In this document: piece after piece, positions 1 to 9,268 of the stretch
Layout: each line of letters begins with the position of its first letter
Numbering within the stretch: the first letter of the stretch is position 1
The notes under the pieces: generated by a model
Told to the model about the DNA's origin: nothing
The model's input: only the letters and a program-made list of their open reading frames with translations
Databases searched by the model: none
Program-made: the position numbers and the translations under genes
NCBI RefSeq assembly: GCF_000014045.1
Contig: NC_008209.1
Span: 3,495,001 to 3,559,000 of the forward strand
Length of the DNA: 64,000 bases
Source: Roseobacter denitrificans OCh 114
Lineage (GTDB): Bacteria; Pseudomonadota; Alphaproteobacteria; Rhodobacterales; Rhodobacteraceae
Direction: 5' to 3'

Positions 1-398
1 ACGCCCTCGGGAGCGCGGCGCAAATCCAGCACCCTTGTGCCGGGCAGCTTTTTGCGCCCGCCAAGGTTGTCGTAAAGAAACAACCCCAGTCGGACCAGCC
101 AGGCAGGTCGGTCATCCGGCGAATGGGGCAGTACGAACCGCATTGGCCAGATGATATGCGACGCGGCGTTCAGCAGGACTTCCCGTTCGATCAGCGCTTC
201 ACGCACCAGTCGGAATTCGTAATACTCCAGATAGCGCAGCCCGCCATGGACCAGCTTGCCCGACCGCGAAGATGTGCCCTGCGCCAGATCATCCTTTTCG
301 CACAGCACAACCTTGAGGCCACGACCGGCAGCATCGCGCGCGATTCCTGCCCCGTTGATGCCGCCCCCGATGATGAAGAGGTCGCAGGGTTCGCTCAT
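1..398 (-). CDS. FAD-dependent glycerol-3-phosphate / erythritol-phosphate dehydrogenase (GlpD/EryB-like), partial
   Basis: This is the N-terminal 132 residues of a GlpD-family flavoprotein; the rest lies beyond the left edge. The start MSEPCDLFIIGGGINGAGIA carries the GxGxxG dinucleotide-binding turn, followed by the family motif TSSRSGKLVHGGLRYLE. GlpD-type enzymes oxidise polyol phosphates at the membrane and pass electrons to quinone. The ATG at 398 overlaps the aldolase stop (TGA 397-395), so this is the last visible gene of the polyol operon. An EryA-like kinase and a SorC-type regulator in the same operon favour an EryB-like role (tetritol phosphate oxidation) over glycerol-3-phosphate. 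Family assignment is secure; the substrate is inferred. Confidence 0.85.
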   Translation of the reverse strand, partial: MSEPCDLFIIGGGINGAGIARDAAGRGLKVVLCEKDDLAQGTSSRSGKLVHGGLRYLEYYEFRLVREALIEREVLLNAASHIIWPMRFVLPHSPDDRPAWLVRLGLFLYDNLGGRKKLPGTRVLDLRRAPEG

Positions 399-1048
399 TG
401 GGCGGTGTCCTTTGCCTGCACGCCGTAGCTTTCGAACCCTTTGGCAGTCTCTTCGATCTCGGCGTCGCTCAGCAAAACCGGCCCGCCAATCGCCAGCGTA
501 TGAACATATTGATGCGCCAGCGCTTCCAGCTCACCCGCCAGCCAAAGCGCGCGCGTGAGGTCAGACGCCCCCACCACCATGCCGTGGTTGGCCATCAGAC
601 AGCCATTGCGCCCCTCCATCGCGACGAGGATATGCTCTGACAATTCTGCCGTGCCATAGCGGGCGTAATCGCAGACCCGGATGTCGGGGCCGCCAAAGGC
701 CGCGATCATGTAATGCACCGCCGGGATCGGTTTGCGCGCGATCGCCAGAATGGTCGCATAGGGCGCGTGGGTATGCACCACCGCGTTGATGTCCGAGCGC
801 CCGCGCAGAATGTCGCGATGAAAACGCCACTCGGATGAGGGTTTGTTCGGCCCCTCCCAACCGCCGCTGTCATCGTCCAGACGCATCCGGGCGATCATGT
901 CCGGCGCAATCACGTCATAGCCAACAGCCGATGGCGTGATCAGCATATGATCGCGATCCCGCATCGACACATTGCCCGATGCACCCCGATTAAGCCCGTC
1001 CGCTTCCAGCTTCTTGCAGGCTGTGATGATATCCTCGCGCTGTCCCAT
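395..1048 (-). CDS. Class II aldolase/adducin family protein
   Basis: A 217-residue protein of the fuculose-phosphate-aldolase/adducin family. Visible metal ligands are the HTH of VVHTHAPYA and the histidine of MANHGM; the SSEWRFH segment holds the usual glutamate. Members cleave or epimerise sugar phosphates, or act as decarboxylases, using Zn2+. I chose the ATG at 1048 because it lies 4 bases after the dehydrogenase stop and gives a normal family length; a longer reading frame upstream runs through that gene. Its stop overlaps the next dehydrogenase gene (ATGA). In this operon it probably acts on a phosphorylated ketose or acid made from the imported polyol, but the substrate cannot be read from sequence. 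Confidence 0.85.
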   Translation of the reverse strand: MGQREDIITACKKLEADGLNRGASGNVSMRDRDHMLITPSAVGYDVIAPDMIARMRLDDDSGGWEGPNKPSSEWRFHRDILRGRSDINAVVHTHAPYATILAIARKPIPAVHYMIAAFGGPDIRVCDYARYGTAELSEHILVAMEGRNGCLMANHGMVVGASDLTRALWLAGELEALAHQYVHTLAIGGPVLLSDAEIEETAKGFESYGVQAKDTAQ

Positions 1049-1052
1049 CAGA

Positions 1053-2093
1053 TCAGCACGGGTTGCGCGCGGGTTCACCCGCGATGAAACGTCGGACTTC
1101 TTCGGCGGCCTGTTCCGCCGCATAGGTCACGGTGCGCACCGACGCCCCGGCGATATGCGGGGTCAGGGTCACATTGGGCAATTGCAGCAGCGGCCAGTCC
1201 TTGGGCACCGGTTCGACACCAAAGGTTTCCATCATGGCGCTGCCGATTTCACCCTCCACCAGTGCGGTGTAAAGATCATCGTAATTGCACATCGGGCCAC
1301 GGGCCGTGTTCACGAATAACGCATCGTTTTTCATTTTCTTGAAGGCCTCTTTATTCATCATTTCTTTTGTCTCATCGGTAACGCGCGCATGCAGCGTAAC
1401 CACGTCCGCCTCGCTCAACAGGCGGTCCAGTGTCACATGTTCCACCCCCGCCTGCGCATCCTCCGGGGCCAGTTGCACATAGGGGTCGCAAACCAGCACC
1501 TTGGTTCCAAAGGCGCGCAGCAGCCTGACCACTTTGCTGCCAATATTGCCATAGCCGATGACGCCCACGGTCATCTCGTTCAATTCGCGGCCCGTGATGT
1601 CAGCCCGGTAGAGATCACCGCGCCATATGCCCTTGCGCAACGCCTCGTGGCCTTCGCGGATCTTGCGGGTCTCGGTCAGGATGGCGCCAAGGGTAAATTC
1701 CGCAACGGCACTGGAATTGCGCCCCGGTGTGTTGACCACCGTGACCCCGTGTTCCGCCGCAGCCTTCATATCCACATTGACCGGCCCGCCGCGCGACACC
1801 GCGACCAGTTTCAGGTTCGGCATCCGCGCCAGCATATCCCGCGATACTGGGGCCAGGTGGGTCACCAGAATTTCCGCATCCCCGACAAAATCGACCACAT
1901 CATCCGCCGTGCCGAAATACTCCTTGAGGTCATCCATGCCCTTGACCGAATAGCCATGTTCCATCGGCTCATCGGGCCAGTTATCCTTGCGGGTGCGAAT
2001 CTCCACCGCGTCGCCACAGGCCGCTGCAAGCGCATCGGCGAATTTTTCCGGCAGCATGAACAGATCGCCTATGATCGCGACTGACTTAGGCAT
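1053..2093 (-). CDS. D-isomer-specific 2-hydroxyacid dehydrogenase
   Basis: A 346-residue NAD(P)-dependent oxidoreductase of the phosphoglycerate dehydrogenase/formate dehydrogenase-like family. It shows the Rossmann motif GYGNIGSKVV, a VSRGGPVNVD segment with the substrate Arg, a VEP glutamate segment and the catalytic histidine in TPHIAGAS. The start MPKSVAIIGD at 2093 overlaps the kinase end by 8 bases; a longer frame upstream is rejected because it lies inside the kinase gene. A FGGY kinase paired with a 2-hydroxyacid dehydrogenase recalls the Bacillus yoaC-yoaD pair (from memory). It likely reduces or oxidises an intermediate of the polyol route. Substrate unknown. Confidence 0.88.
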   Translation of the reverse strand: MPKSVAIIGDLFMLPEKFADALAAACGDAVEIRTRKDNWPDEPMEHGYSVKGMDDLKEYFGTADDVVDFVGDAEILVTHLAPVSRDMLARMPNLKLVAVSRGGPVNVDMKAAAEHGVTVVNTPGRNSSAVAEFTLGAILTETRKIREGHEALRKGIWRGDLYRADITGRELNEMTVGVIGYGNIGSKVVRLLRAFGTKVLVCDPYVQLAPEDAQAGVEHVTLDRLLSEADVVTLHARVTDETKEMMNKEAFKKMKNDALFVNTARGPMCNYDDLYTALVEGEIGSAMMETFGVEPVPKDWPLLQLPNVTLTPHIAGASVRTVTYAAEQAAEEVRRFIAGEPARNPC

Positions 2094-3654
2094 GATGTGT
2101 CTCCTTGGTGGCGGCGAGCGTCGCCCAGATCGGGGCGGCATCTGTGCGAATGGTGCGGTAGGATGGAAACAGGGCGCTGTAGCGCGCCGCAAGGTCCGCG
2201 TCCGGCGCTTCGGCAGGACCGAGCAAAGGCTGCACCCAATCGGCGATGCAGGCATTCATATCCGAATAGGCCCCGATCGCCACCGCAGCCGTCATCGCAG
2301 CCCCTGCCGCCCCGGCTTCCTCGCGCGCGGTCGTGCATAGATTTGCGCCCAGAGCGGCAGATAAAATCTTGCGCAGCGCCGCCGAGCGCGCAGCCCCGCC
2401 CGTCAGGCGCACCTCGGTCGGGACGCCGCCCATCGCGTCGTAGCAATCGCGCGCCGCATAGCCCAACCCTTCGATGACCGCCCGCAGAAGATCGGCAAAG
2501 CCATGCTTTGATCCGAGCCCCATGAAAGCGGCGCGCGCATTTGTGTCGGTAAAGGGTCCACGCTCTCCCGCTTCCGAGATATAGGGATGATAAATCACCT
2601 CGCCGGGGTTTGTGCGCGCCAGCCAACCCTCGATCCGGGCAACGAGATCGGCGTGTTCAACAGCGCCGCCCATCTCGCGGATCAAATCCGCCCCCAGACC
2701 GAGCAACCAGTCGATGTTGAGCGTCGAGGCCATATTCGTCTGGATCTGCGCCACGAGATCCGGCACGGGCAAAACCATGACATAGCCCGAAGGCTCCGCA
2801 CTCAGGGTGACATCTGCCGCCGGGGTTGCGCGCATATGCATCCCCGTTGATCCCACGATGGTGCAGCCCGTCGCGGCATCCGGCGTGTAAAGGCCCGCGC
2901 CCATCCCGGTGCAGGCCACATCCACATAGGCCAGCGCCACGGGCGTTCCTTCCAACAGCCCGGTCTGCGCGGCGGCCTGTGCGGACAGGCCATGGGTTTG
3001 CTGCGCACCGTCCACGATTTCGGGCAGCAATCCACGGCGATGGGTCAGCCCAAGGCTGGCAATCACCGCGCCGCTATAGGCGCGGGTGCGAAAACTGCCG
3101 AAGGTGAAATTGGCCTCTGACGGATCGGTGGCCCGCACGCCGGTCAGGTTCAGATACATCCAGTCCTTGCAGTGCAGCGCCACCTCGGCGGCGTCCAGCA
3201 CCTCCGGCATCGTCGCATCCATATGCGCCAGCTGCGCGCCCATCTGGCAGGCGTTCAGCCCGGTGCCGGTGCTCTGGAACCGCTCCGGCGGCTCAGTTGC
3301 GCGCAAGCTGGCCGCCGTGGCAGCACTGCGCGCATCAAGCCAAAGCCATGCATCCGTCACGGGCCGGTTGTCCTTGCCCACAAGCCACGTGCCGTCCCCC
3401 TGCCCCGTCACCGCAAGGGCCGCGGTGCGTCGGGCAAGATCGGGCACCTTGTCGGCCAGATCGCGCAGGGTCCGGGCGCAATCCGCCCATGTCGTATCCT
3501 GACACTGAAACGCCGCCCCATCCGCGCGGGTGGTATAGCGGTTGGGCACAGAGGCAACGGCGATCTGCGTACCGTCCAGCAGAAATGCCACCGATTTGAT
3601 GACCGAGGTCCCGGCATCAATCCCGATCAGAATATCACGCGCCTGAGCCGTCAT
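2086..3654 (-). CDS. eryA: FGGY-family carbohydrate kinase, erythritol kinase-like (EryA-like)
   Basis: A 522-residue FGGY kinase, full length. The N-terminal phosphate motif is GIDAGTSVIKSVAF, followed by AVTGQGDGTWL and the second-domain motifs STGMHMR and LTGGAARSAALRK. The wording of these segments (TGQGDGTWL, HCKDW, GVRATDPSEANFTFG) is what I recall of Brucella/Rhizobium EryA rather than glycerol or xylulose kinases, so phosphorylation of erythritol or a related tetritol is the best guess. The ATG overlaps the upstream ATPase stop by 4 bases. Operon mates supply uptake, regulation and a GlpD/EryB-like dehydrogenase. Substrate is inferred from resemblance; L-threitol or another polyol is possible. 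Confidence 0.82.
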   Translation of the reverse strand: MTAQARDILIGIDAGTSVIKSVAFLLDGTQIAVASVPNRYTTRADGAAFQCQDTTWADCARTLRDLADKVPDLARRTAALAVTGQGDGTWLVGKDNRPVTDAWLWLDARSAATAASLRATEPPERFQSTGTGLNACQMGAQLAHMDATMPEVLDAAEVALHCKDWMYLNLTGVRATDPSEANFTFGSFRTRAYSGAVIASLGLTHRRGLLPEIVDGAQQTHGLSAQAAAQTGLLEGTPVALAYVDVACTGMGAGLYTPDAATGCTIVGSTGMHMRATPAADVTLSAEPSGYVMVLPVPDLVAQIQTNMASTLNIDWLLGLGADLIREMGGAVEHADLVARIEGWLARTNPGEVIYHPYISEAGERGPFTDTNARAAFMGLGSKHGFADLLRAVIEGLGYAARDCYDAMGGVPTEVRLTGGAARSAALRKILSAALGANLCTTAREEAGAAGAAMTAAVAIGAYSDMNACIADWVQPLLGPAEAPDADLAARYSALFPSYRTIRTDAAPIWATLAATKETHHA

Positions 3655-4775
3655 GCCATATGTGCCCCGTGGCTGAGGGCGGCGCCCGTGTCCTTGTCAA
3701 AGACATGCAAATCCTCCGGTGCGAGACGCACATGGATGGCATCCCCCACCGCCACATCCGCCCGGTCATGTTCGACCAGAACGATGGTACCGTCTGCAAA
3801 ACTGGCGGCGATATGGCTCTGATCGCCCAACCACTGGTTCGCGATGACCTTTGCCTCAGCGCCCGCCGTGTCACGGTGCACCGCATAGGGGCGCACGCCC
3901 AGCACGATCTCCTTGCGCGCCAAGAGGGTCGCGCGCACTTCGGGCGCAAAAGCGTCAGCACGATAGGTCAGATGCAGACCCTGCCCGAGGTCCAGTTGCA
4001 GGTGCCCATCCTGATCGCGGGCCTGCGCGGTGAAGACATTCATCGGCGGCTCGCCCACGAACGTACCGGTGAACAGATTGGCCGGTGCCTCCTTGATGGT
4101 TTGCGGGGCGGCAAATTGCTGCAACACACCGCCCTCCATCACCGCGATCCGGTCTGCGAGCGCATTGGCTTCGGTCTGATCATGCGTCACGAGGATCGCC
4201 GTCAGCCCGCGTTCCTTGATGTAATATTTGATCCGCCCGCGCAGCAGCGTACGCAATTGCGGTTCCAACTGGCCCATGGGTTCGTCCAGAAGGTGCAAAT
4301 CCGCATCCCGGATCAGCGCGCGCGCCAGCGAGGCCCGCTGTTGTTGCCCGCCAGACACAGAGGTGGGGTAGCGATGCAGGATGTCGGTGATCTCCAGCAT
4401 CTCGGTCACTTCCTTGACCTTGGCCTCTACCTCGCTGGCGGGCAGTTTCGCGGCCTTGAGCGCAAAGGCGATGTTTTCGCCCACGGTCACGGTCGGGTAA
4501 AGCGAATACCCCTCAAAGGCCATCGCCACATTGCGCCGAACCGGCGGCAGCGTCTGGATTTCGCGGCCCGCCAGTTCGATCGTCCCCCGGCTGGTTTCCT
4601 CAAAGCCTGCGATCATCCGCAAGGTCGAGGTTTTACCGCAGCCCGATGAGCCCAGAAGCGCGATGATCTCGCCCTTCATCACGTCCATGTCGATGTTCTG
4701 GACCGCATGAACGCTTTTGCCGATGGCACCGTAGAACTTGTCGACGCCCGTCAGTTTCAACAGCGCGCTCATCAT
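3651..4775 (-). CDS. ABC transporter ATP-binding protein (carbohydrate, GlpS/GlpT-like), subunit 1
   Basis: A 374-residue CUT1-type ATPase with a C-terminal regulatory domain (about residues 240-370, TOBE-like). Walker A is GSSGCGKT (42-49), the signature VSGGQQQR (from about 140), Walker B HLLDEP (161-166) and the switch histidine is H198. Unusually, the Q-loop position reads FEGYSLYP, with Glu88 where Gln is expected, and the D-loop is GQLEPQ instead of SALD. It is one of two different ATPases in this transporter, as in the rhizobial glycerol transporter GlpSTPQV. The start codon overlaps the other ATPase gene's stop (ATGA). Confidence 0.9.
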   Translation of the reverse strand: MMSALLKLTGVDKFYGAIGKSVHAVQNIDMDVMKGEIIALLGSSGCGKTSTLRMIAGFEETSRGTIELAGREIQTLPPVRRNVAMAFEGYSLYPTVTVGENIAFALKAAKLPASEVEAKVKEVTEMLEITDILHRYPTSVSGGQQQRASLARALIRDADLHLLDEPMGQLEPQLRTLLRGRIKYYIKERGLTAILVTHDQTEANALADRIAVMEGGVLQQFAAPQTIKEAPANLFTGTFVGEPPMNVFTAQARDQDGHLQLDLGQGLHLTYRADAFAPEVRATLLARKEIVLGVRPYAVHRDTAGAEAKVIANQWLGDQSHIAASFADGTIVLVEHDRADVAVGDAIHVRLAPEDLHVFDKDTGAALSHGAHMA

Positions 4776-5881
4776 GCGGCTCCTTGTGTTTTTGCGGCCT
4801 GTGTCGGTGCAACCCGGTTGCCTGTGGCGCGGTCAAACAGATGGATGTGGGTTGCATCAATCGTGACAAAGCCCATCCCCTGCGCAGGTCCCGGCCTGCC
4901 TGCCGGGCGCGACACCATGATTTCGCGACCATTCTGCGTCAGCCCCAGCGTCACGGTTTTCTCGTTCAACGGCGTTTCGGTTTCAATCACGAGCGGGATC
5001 GCCCCGGCGGTGCCTTCTTCGACAAAGCGGATCGCTTCGGGGCGAATGCCAACCGTGCACGCACGCCCGACCATTTCGGCATATCCCGCATCAACGGTCA
5101 CGGGAACACCGGACAGGGTAAATTGCACACCACCTGCGCCTTGTGTGAGCGTAACATCTAACAGGTTGATCACCGGGTCGCCAAACAGGCGGGCAATCTC
5201 GATATTGGCCGGGGCGAGATAGATATCGGATGGCGTGCCGGTCTGTTCGATCCCGCTTGCGCTCATCACCGCGATCCGGTCCCCGAGTGCCATCGCCTCT
5301 TTGTAGTCTTGTGTGACGTAGATGACCGTGGCGTTCTGCTCCTTTAGCAGGCGCGGCAGTTCCAGCCGCATCTCGAAGCGCAGCTTCGCATCCACATTGC
5401 GCAAAGGGTCATCAAGCAGCAGAATGTCAGGCTCTCCCGCAAGGGCGCGGGCAAGCGCCGTGCGCTGCTTTTGACCGTTGGACAATTCCTTGGGCTTATG
5501 GTGCAGCACATGTTCGATCTTGAGCATCCGGGCGATCTTGCCCACCGTCTCCGTGATCCCCGATTTGCTCATGTTGCGCGCGGTCAGGGGGGCCGCGATG
5601 TTGTCAGTCGCATCCATATGCGGAAACAGGGCGAAATTCTGGAACGCCATGCCGATGCCCCGGTCCTCTGGCTCGACACCGTTCATGTCGCGCCCCTGAA
5701 TGGTGATGGTGCCTTGATCCGGCTCGATCACACCGGCGATCAGGCGCAAAAGCACGGTCTTGCCCGCACCGGAAGGGCCGAACAGCACCAGCGTCTCCCC
5801 CTGATCGACCGACAGGCTGACCCCGTCCAGAACCACGTCCTTTTTGAAGGCTTTGACAATATTCTCAAGCGCCAGAGTCAT
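4772..5881 (-). CDS. ABC transporter ATP-binding protein (carbohydrate), subunit 2, partly degenerate active site
   Basis: A 369-residue CUT1-type ATPase. Walker A GPSGAGKT (35-42), Q81 and a variant signature LSNGQ (133-137) are visible. Walker B is ILLLDDP (153-159), so the catalytic glutamate is replaced by Asp158, and the switch histidine is replaced by Gln191 (YVTQDYKEA). The partner ATPase keeps Glu165 and His198. The two would form an asymmetric heterodimer in which this subunit's Walker B/H-switch half is likely weak. The gene starts 3 bases after the permease stop and its own stop overlaps the partner (ATGA). Loss of these residues is seen directly; the functional consequence is inferred. 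Confidence 0.9.
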   Translation of the reverse strand: MTLALENIVKAFKKDVVLDGVSLSVDQGETLVLFGPSGAGKTVLLRLIAGVIEPDQGTITIQGRDMNGVEPEDRGIGMAFQNFALFPHMDATDNIAAPLTARNMSKSGITETVGKIARMLKIEHVLHHKPKELSNGQKQRTALARALAGEPDILLLDDPLRNVDAKLRFEMRLELPRLLKEQNATVIYVTQDYKEAMALGDRIAVMSASGIEQTGTPSDIYLAPANIEIARLFGDPVINLLDVTLTQGAGGVQFTLSGVPVTVDAGYAEMVGRACTVGIRPEAIRFVEEGTAGAIPLVIETETPLNEKTVTLGLTQNGREIMVSRPAGRPGPAQGMGFVTIDATHIHLFDRATGNRVAPTQAAKTQGAA

Positions 5882-5884
5882 GGT

Positions 5885-6742
5885 CTATCCTTTCACCGCG
5901 CCAAGGCTGAGGCCTTCGACAAGGTAGCGTTGTGCATAAAGCGCGAGCGCAAAAGTCGGCGCAATCGACAGGATGATGCCCGCCGCGATCTGCCCGTATT
6001 GCACGCCGGAGGCGGTGATGAAGGCGAGCGCGCCAACCGTGACCGGTTGTTTGTCCGCCGAGGCAAGCACCAGCGCAAAGATAAAGTTGTTCCAGGCAAA
6101 GATAAACGCCAGCAACGCCGCCGCCGCGATCCCCGGCCCCGCCAGAGGCAGCGCGATCTTGCGGAATGTCGTCCACCAGCGGTGGCCTGCAATGCGATAG
6201 GCATATTCGATATCTGCTGGAATATCCTCGAAATAACCCCGCACGATCCACAGGATGAGGGGCAGCACGATCAACTGATAGACCCAGATCAGCCCGCCGT
6301 AGGTATTGGCCAAACCAATCTGCTGAAAATAAATTGTCAGTGGCAACAGGACCAGCAAGGGCGGCGCGAAGCGAAAGGACAAAAGCGTAAAGGCGATGTC
6401 TTCGGAACCGCGGAATTTCAGCCGCGCAAAGGCATAGGCGGCAGGCACACCGAGGATCAGACCGACCGCGACAGAGGCTGTCGACAAGAACAGCGAGTTG
6501 AACAGATTGCCCATGAACCTGATTTCAAGGGAGCTGGTATCCGTCACAAGCTGGCCGGTGATCAGCCCGCGGTAATTCTGCAATGTCGGTTCAAAGAACA
6601 CCGAAGGTGGCACCTGCAGGATCGTTGCATTGGTCTGGAACGACATCAGGATGATCCAGAAGATCGGGAACATGAAGAACAGGATCACAAGGGTGATCGC
6701 GATGCCGCGCAGGACAGTCTCAAGTGGAGAGGTGGTATTCAT
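5885..6742 (-). CDS. ABC transporter permease (MalG/UgpE-like)
   Basis: A 285-residue inner-membrane permease with six predicted membrane segments, beginning with GIAITLVILFFMFPIFWIIL. The cytoplasmic coupling loop with the EAA-like sequence lies around YRIAGHRWWTTFRKIALPLA. I chose MNTTSPLET at 6742, 10 bases after the preceding permease stop; an upstream in-frame start would overlap that gene. It pairs with the 307-residue permease to make the channel of the polyol importer. Confidence 0.9.
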   Translation of the reverse strand: MNTTSPLETVLRGIAITLVILFFMFPIFWIILMSFQTNATILQVPPSVFFEPTLQNYRGLITGQLVTDTSSLEIRFMGNLFNSLFLSTASVAVGLILGVPAAYAFARLKFRGSEDIAFTLLSFRFAPPLLVLLPLTIYFQQIGLANTYGGLIWVYQLIVLPLILWIVRGYFEDIPADIEYAYRIAGHRWWTTFRKIALPLAGPGIAAAALLAFIFAWNNFIFALVLASADKQPVTVGALAFITASGVQYGQIAAGIILSIAPTFALALYAQRYLVEGLSLGAVKG

Positions 6743-6752
6743 GGCCTTGCCC

Positions 6753-7676
6753 CTAGCTTTCACCGCGCTGCCGCTCACGCAGGCGCAACCAGTTTTTGAT
6801 AAAGATGTTCGACAGGAAGTAGGTGATGGCCCAGAGGATCATCATCAGCGCCGCAGAACGCCCCACATTCGTCGATTGGAAGAAGTTCAGATAGGCTTCG
6901 ACCTGGAACACCGTCAGGGCATCGCCCGGTCCCCCTTGGGTCATCGCGTAGATGATGTCGAACTGCTGAATGCTCTCGATCATGCGGAACAGCACAGCCG
7001 TCAGCAGGAAGGGCGTCAGCATCGGCAGGGTGATGCGGTAAAACACGAACCATCGCGGCACACCGTCCAATGCGGCGGCCTCAAAGGGTTGTTGCGGCAA
7101 AGAGCGCAGCCCGGCCAGCAGCAGGATCATGATAAAGGGTGTGTAGACCCAGACATCGACAATCACGACCGTCAGCATTGCGGTCTGCGGATCGGACGCC
7201 CAGTTGAAATCGGTAAAGCCCAGCGAATTTGCAAAATAGGACAGAATGCCAAAGCCCGGGTTCGTCATCAGCTTCCACATCAGCGCCGCCAGCGCCGGGG
7301 CCGTCATCAACGGCATAAGCAGCATGATCGACACGAAATTGTTGAACCGTGTCCGCTTTTGCAGCAATAGGGCAATCCCCAAGCCGAGCAGCAGTTCGAT
7401 CCCCACCGCGCAGAACGCATAGGTGAGCGAGACTTTCAGCGTGTTCCAGAACGACGCATCCGACAGGAAATTCAGGTAGTTCTGGCCCCAGTTATACTCC
7501 CGCGCCCAGGGTTGCGACAGACGATAGCGCTGCAACGAATACAGCACGGCCGTGAAAAACGGGATCAGAATGCCGATACAGACCAGCAGGGCAGGCAGGC
7601 TGAGCACATAGGGCAGCATCCGTCTGCTGACTTTAAATCGCCTGCGGGGCGGGGCGCCTATCGTTGCGTCTGACAT
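6753..7676 (-). CDS. ABC transporter permease (MalF/UgpA-like)
   Basis: A 307-residue inner-membrane permease. The first membrane segment is at about residues 22-45 (YVLSLPALLVCIGILIPFF), and the coupling-loop region is EAAALDGVPRWFVFYRITLP. An AGGAGA ribosome site lies 11 bases before the ATG at 7676; a TTG two codons upstream is an alternative. It sits 116 bases after the binding-protein gene, with a stable hairpin between them that may set the binding protein to be made in excess. Confidence 0.9.
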   Translation of the reverse strand: MSDATIGAPPRRRFKVSRRMLPYVLSLPALLVCIGILIPFFTAVLYSLQRYRLSQPWAREYNWGQNYLNFLSDASFWNTLKVSLTYAFCAVGIELLLGLGIALLLQKRTRFNNFVSIMLLMPLMTAPALAALMWKLMTNPGFGILSYFANSLGFTDFNWASDPQTAMLTVVIVDVWVYTPFIMILLLAGLRSLPQQPFEAAALDGVPRWFVFYRITLPMLTPFLLTAVLFRMIESIQQFDIIYAMTQGGPGDALTVFQVEAYLNFFQSTNVGRSAALMMILWAITYFLSNIFIKNWLRLRERQRGES

Positions 7677-7747
7677 GAACAATCGTCTCCTGTATCTCCG
7701 AGCGCTTTCGGAGCAAGCACTTCACATTGTGCGTATGTGAAACAGTG

Positions 7748-7776
7748 GGGCCCGCCTGCACAGGGCTGGCGGACCC
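7748..7776 (-). terminator. Intercistronic hairpin between binding-protein and permease genes
   Basis: A 9-base-pair inverted repeat (7748-7756 with 7768-7776, one G-U pair in the minus-strand RNA, 11-base loop) lies just after the binding-protein stop. No U-run follows, so it looks like an mRNA-stabilising or attenuating hairpin rather than a full terminator. Such hairpins commonly raise binding protein over membrane components. Confidence 0.5.
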
Positions 7777-7792
7777 GTTTGTCAAGGCCGGC

Positions 7793-9238
7793 TTAGTGCA
7801 GGCCAGCCTCAGCAAGCTGGGTGTTGACGGATTCGGCCAACATATCCAGCCCCTCATCCACAGGCACCTCATTGGCGACCATCTTCTGAAGCGTCTCTGC
7901 CCACTCGGTTGTAAGGTCAAAGAACAGCGGCTGCGGGGTGAACTTGATCGATGCCCCGGGTGCCGATGCATCATGCATTTCGACGTATCCCGAATATTTC
8001 GATGACAGTTTATCCCGGAAGATCTCATCCGCCCAGACCGAAGCACGCGCCGGGTTCACGAGGTCCATCTCGCGCGCACCGAAAAGGTCATGCTCAGGGC
8101 CCGTGACCCACTGCAGGAAGTACCATGTGGCATCCTTGTTCTGCGAGGCCCGCGACATGGCCATCGACCAGATCCAGATGTTTGGCGTCGGCGCGGCTGC
8201 GTCAGGATTGGCCGCAAAGCCGGAGAAGGCAAGGTTGCCCGCTTCTGCATTTTCGCCACCGTTCATGAAGTAGCCGAGGATGTCCGCGTCAAACATCATC
8301 GCAGACTTGCCAGCCCCCACATCCGTGCCGACCTGATACCATGTGTGCGTGGACCAGTCAGGCGCGCCGGAATCCTGGATCATCTTGACCCATTTGCTGT
8401 GGTATTCCTTGGATACGTCCGTGTTCATGGCCGCTGACAACATGCCGTCATCGCCAACGGTCAGATCGACCTGATCAAAGTTGGTGTATCCCGACAGGAA
8501 CCCGGGGTGGATCGTCGCCCAGCTGCGTGAGCCGCGCACACCGATGCCATAACCGCCTTCCATGACGGATTTGGCCGCCGCCGCCGTGTCCAGCAACTCG
8601 TCGATGTTGGTGGGAACGGACAGGTTGTTGGCGTCGAAGATCCGCTTGTTGTAGGTCAGGTTGTTCTGCTCATAGGCCAGCGGGATGCACCATTGTTTGG
8701 CATCCTCAGACCCGATGGGCGCACCGGGCACACCACTCCATGCACAGGACTTGCGCACACCTTCGAGCACATCTTCCCACATGTAATCCGGGTTCGTCTT
8801 GGTGTCGTCCATGATCCATTCGTTCAGATCCTCGACCCAGCCCGCAGGACCATAGGTCCATGTCATGTAGGCCCCGGTCATGAAGGCATCATATTCGCTG
8901 GAGCCTGACGACAGGGCGGCAGTCACTTTGTCGAAATATACATCTTCGGGGAAGACGTCATATTCAACGTTCATGCCGGTCAGTTCCTTGAAGTTCTCAA
9001 GGTTGGCGATCATCGCATCCGTATAGGGGTGCTGGTTGAGCAGCAGGCGCACTGTGGTGCCTTCGTGCTTTTTCCAGTCAAAGCCGTTCTGCGCCAGTGC
9101 GCGCGTGGCGGATGCATTGACCAGCACCGCTGCGGCGGATGTGGACAGGCCGAGCGCGCCGAGGCCCCGGAACAGTTCCCGCCGGCTCATCCTGCCAGCC
9201 GTAAAGCTGTCTATCAGCTTGTTTTCTTTATCGTACAT
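7793..9238 (-). CDS. ABC transporter extracellular solute-binding protein (family 1), Tat-type signal
   Basis: A 481-residue periplasmic binding protein of the CUT1 class. The N-terminus has a twin-arginine-like segment SRRELFRGLGALG followed by a hydrophobic stretch and an ALAQ cleavage site near residue 50, implying Tat export. The mature part has the usual two-domain features (TVRLLLNQHPY, NNLTYNKRIFDANNLSVPTN). A strong GGGAGG ribosome site precedes the ATG at 9238. It follows the regulator by 30 bases and is the substrate-recognition part of the polyol importer. Ligand unknown; erythritol, threitol or glycerol are candidates from context. Confidence 0.9.
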   Translation of the reverse strand: MYDKENKLIDSFTAGRMSRRELFRGLGALGLSTSAAAVLVNASATRALAQNGFDWKKHEGTTVRLLLNQHPYTDAMIANLENFKELTGMNVEYDVFPEDVYFDKVTAALSSGSSEYDAFMTGAYMTWTYGPAGWVEDLNEWIMDDTKTNPDYMWEDVLEGVRKSCAWSGVPGAPIGSEDAKQWCIPLAYEQNNLTYNKRIFDANNLSVPTNIDELLDTAAAAKSVMEGGYGIGVRGSRSWATIHPGFLSGYTNFDQVDLTVGDDGMLSAAMNTDVSKEYHSKWVKMIQDSGAPDWSTHTWYQVGTDVGAGKSAMMFDADILGYFMNGGENAEAGNLAFSGFAANPDAAAPTPNIWIWSMAMSRASQNKDATWYFLQWVTGPEHDLFGAREMDLVNPARASVWADEIFRDKLSSKYSGYVEMHDASAPGASIKFTPQPLFFDLTTEWAETLQKMVANEVPVDEGLDMLAESVNTQLAEAGLH

Positions 9239-9268
9239 TAGATTTCCTCCCTAGGTTTCAAACTCGTA

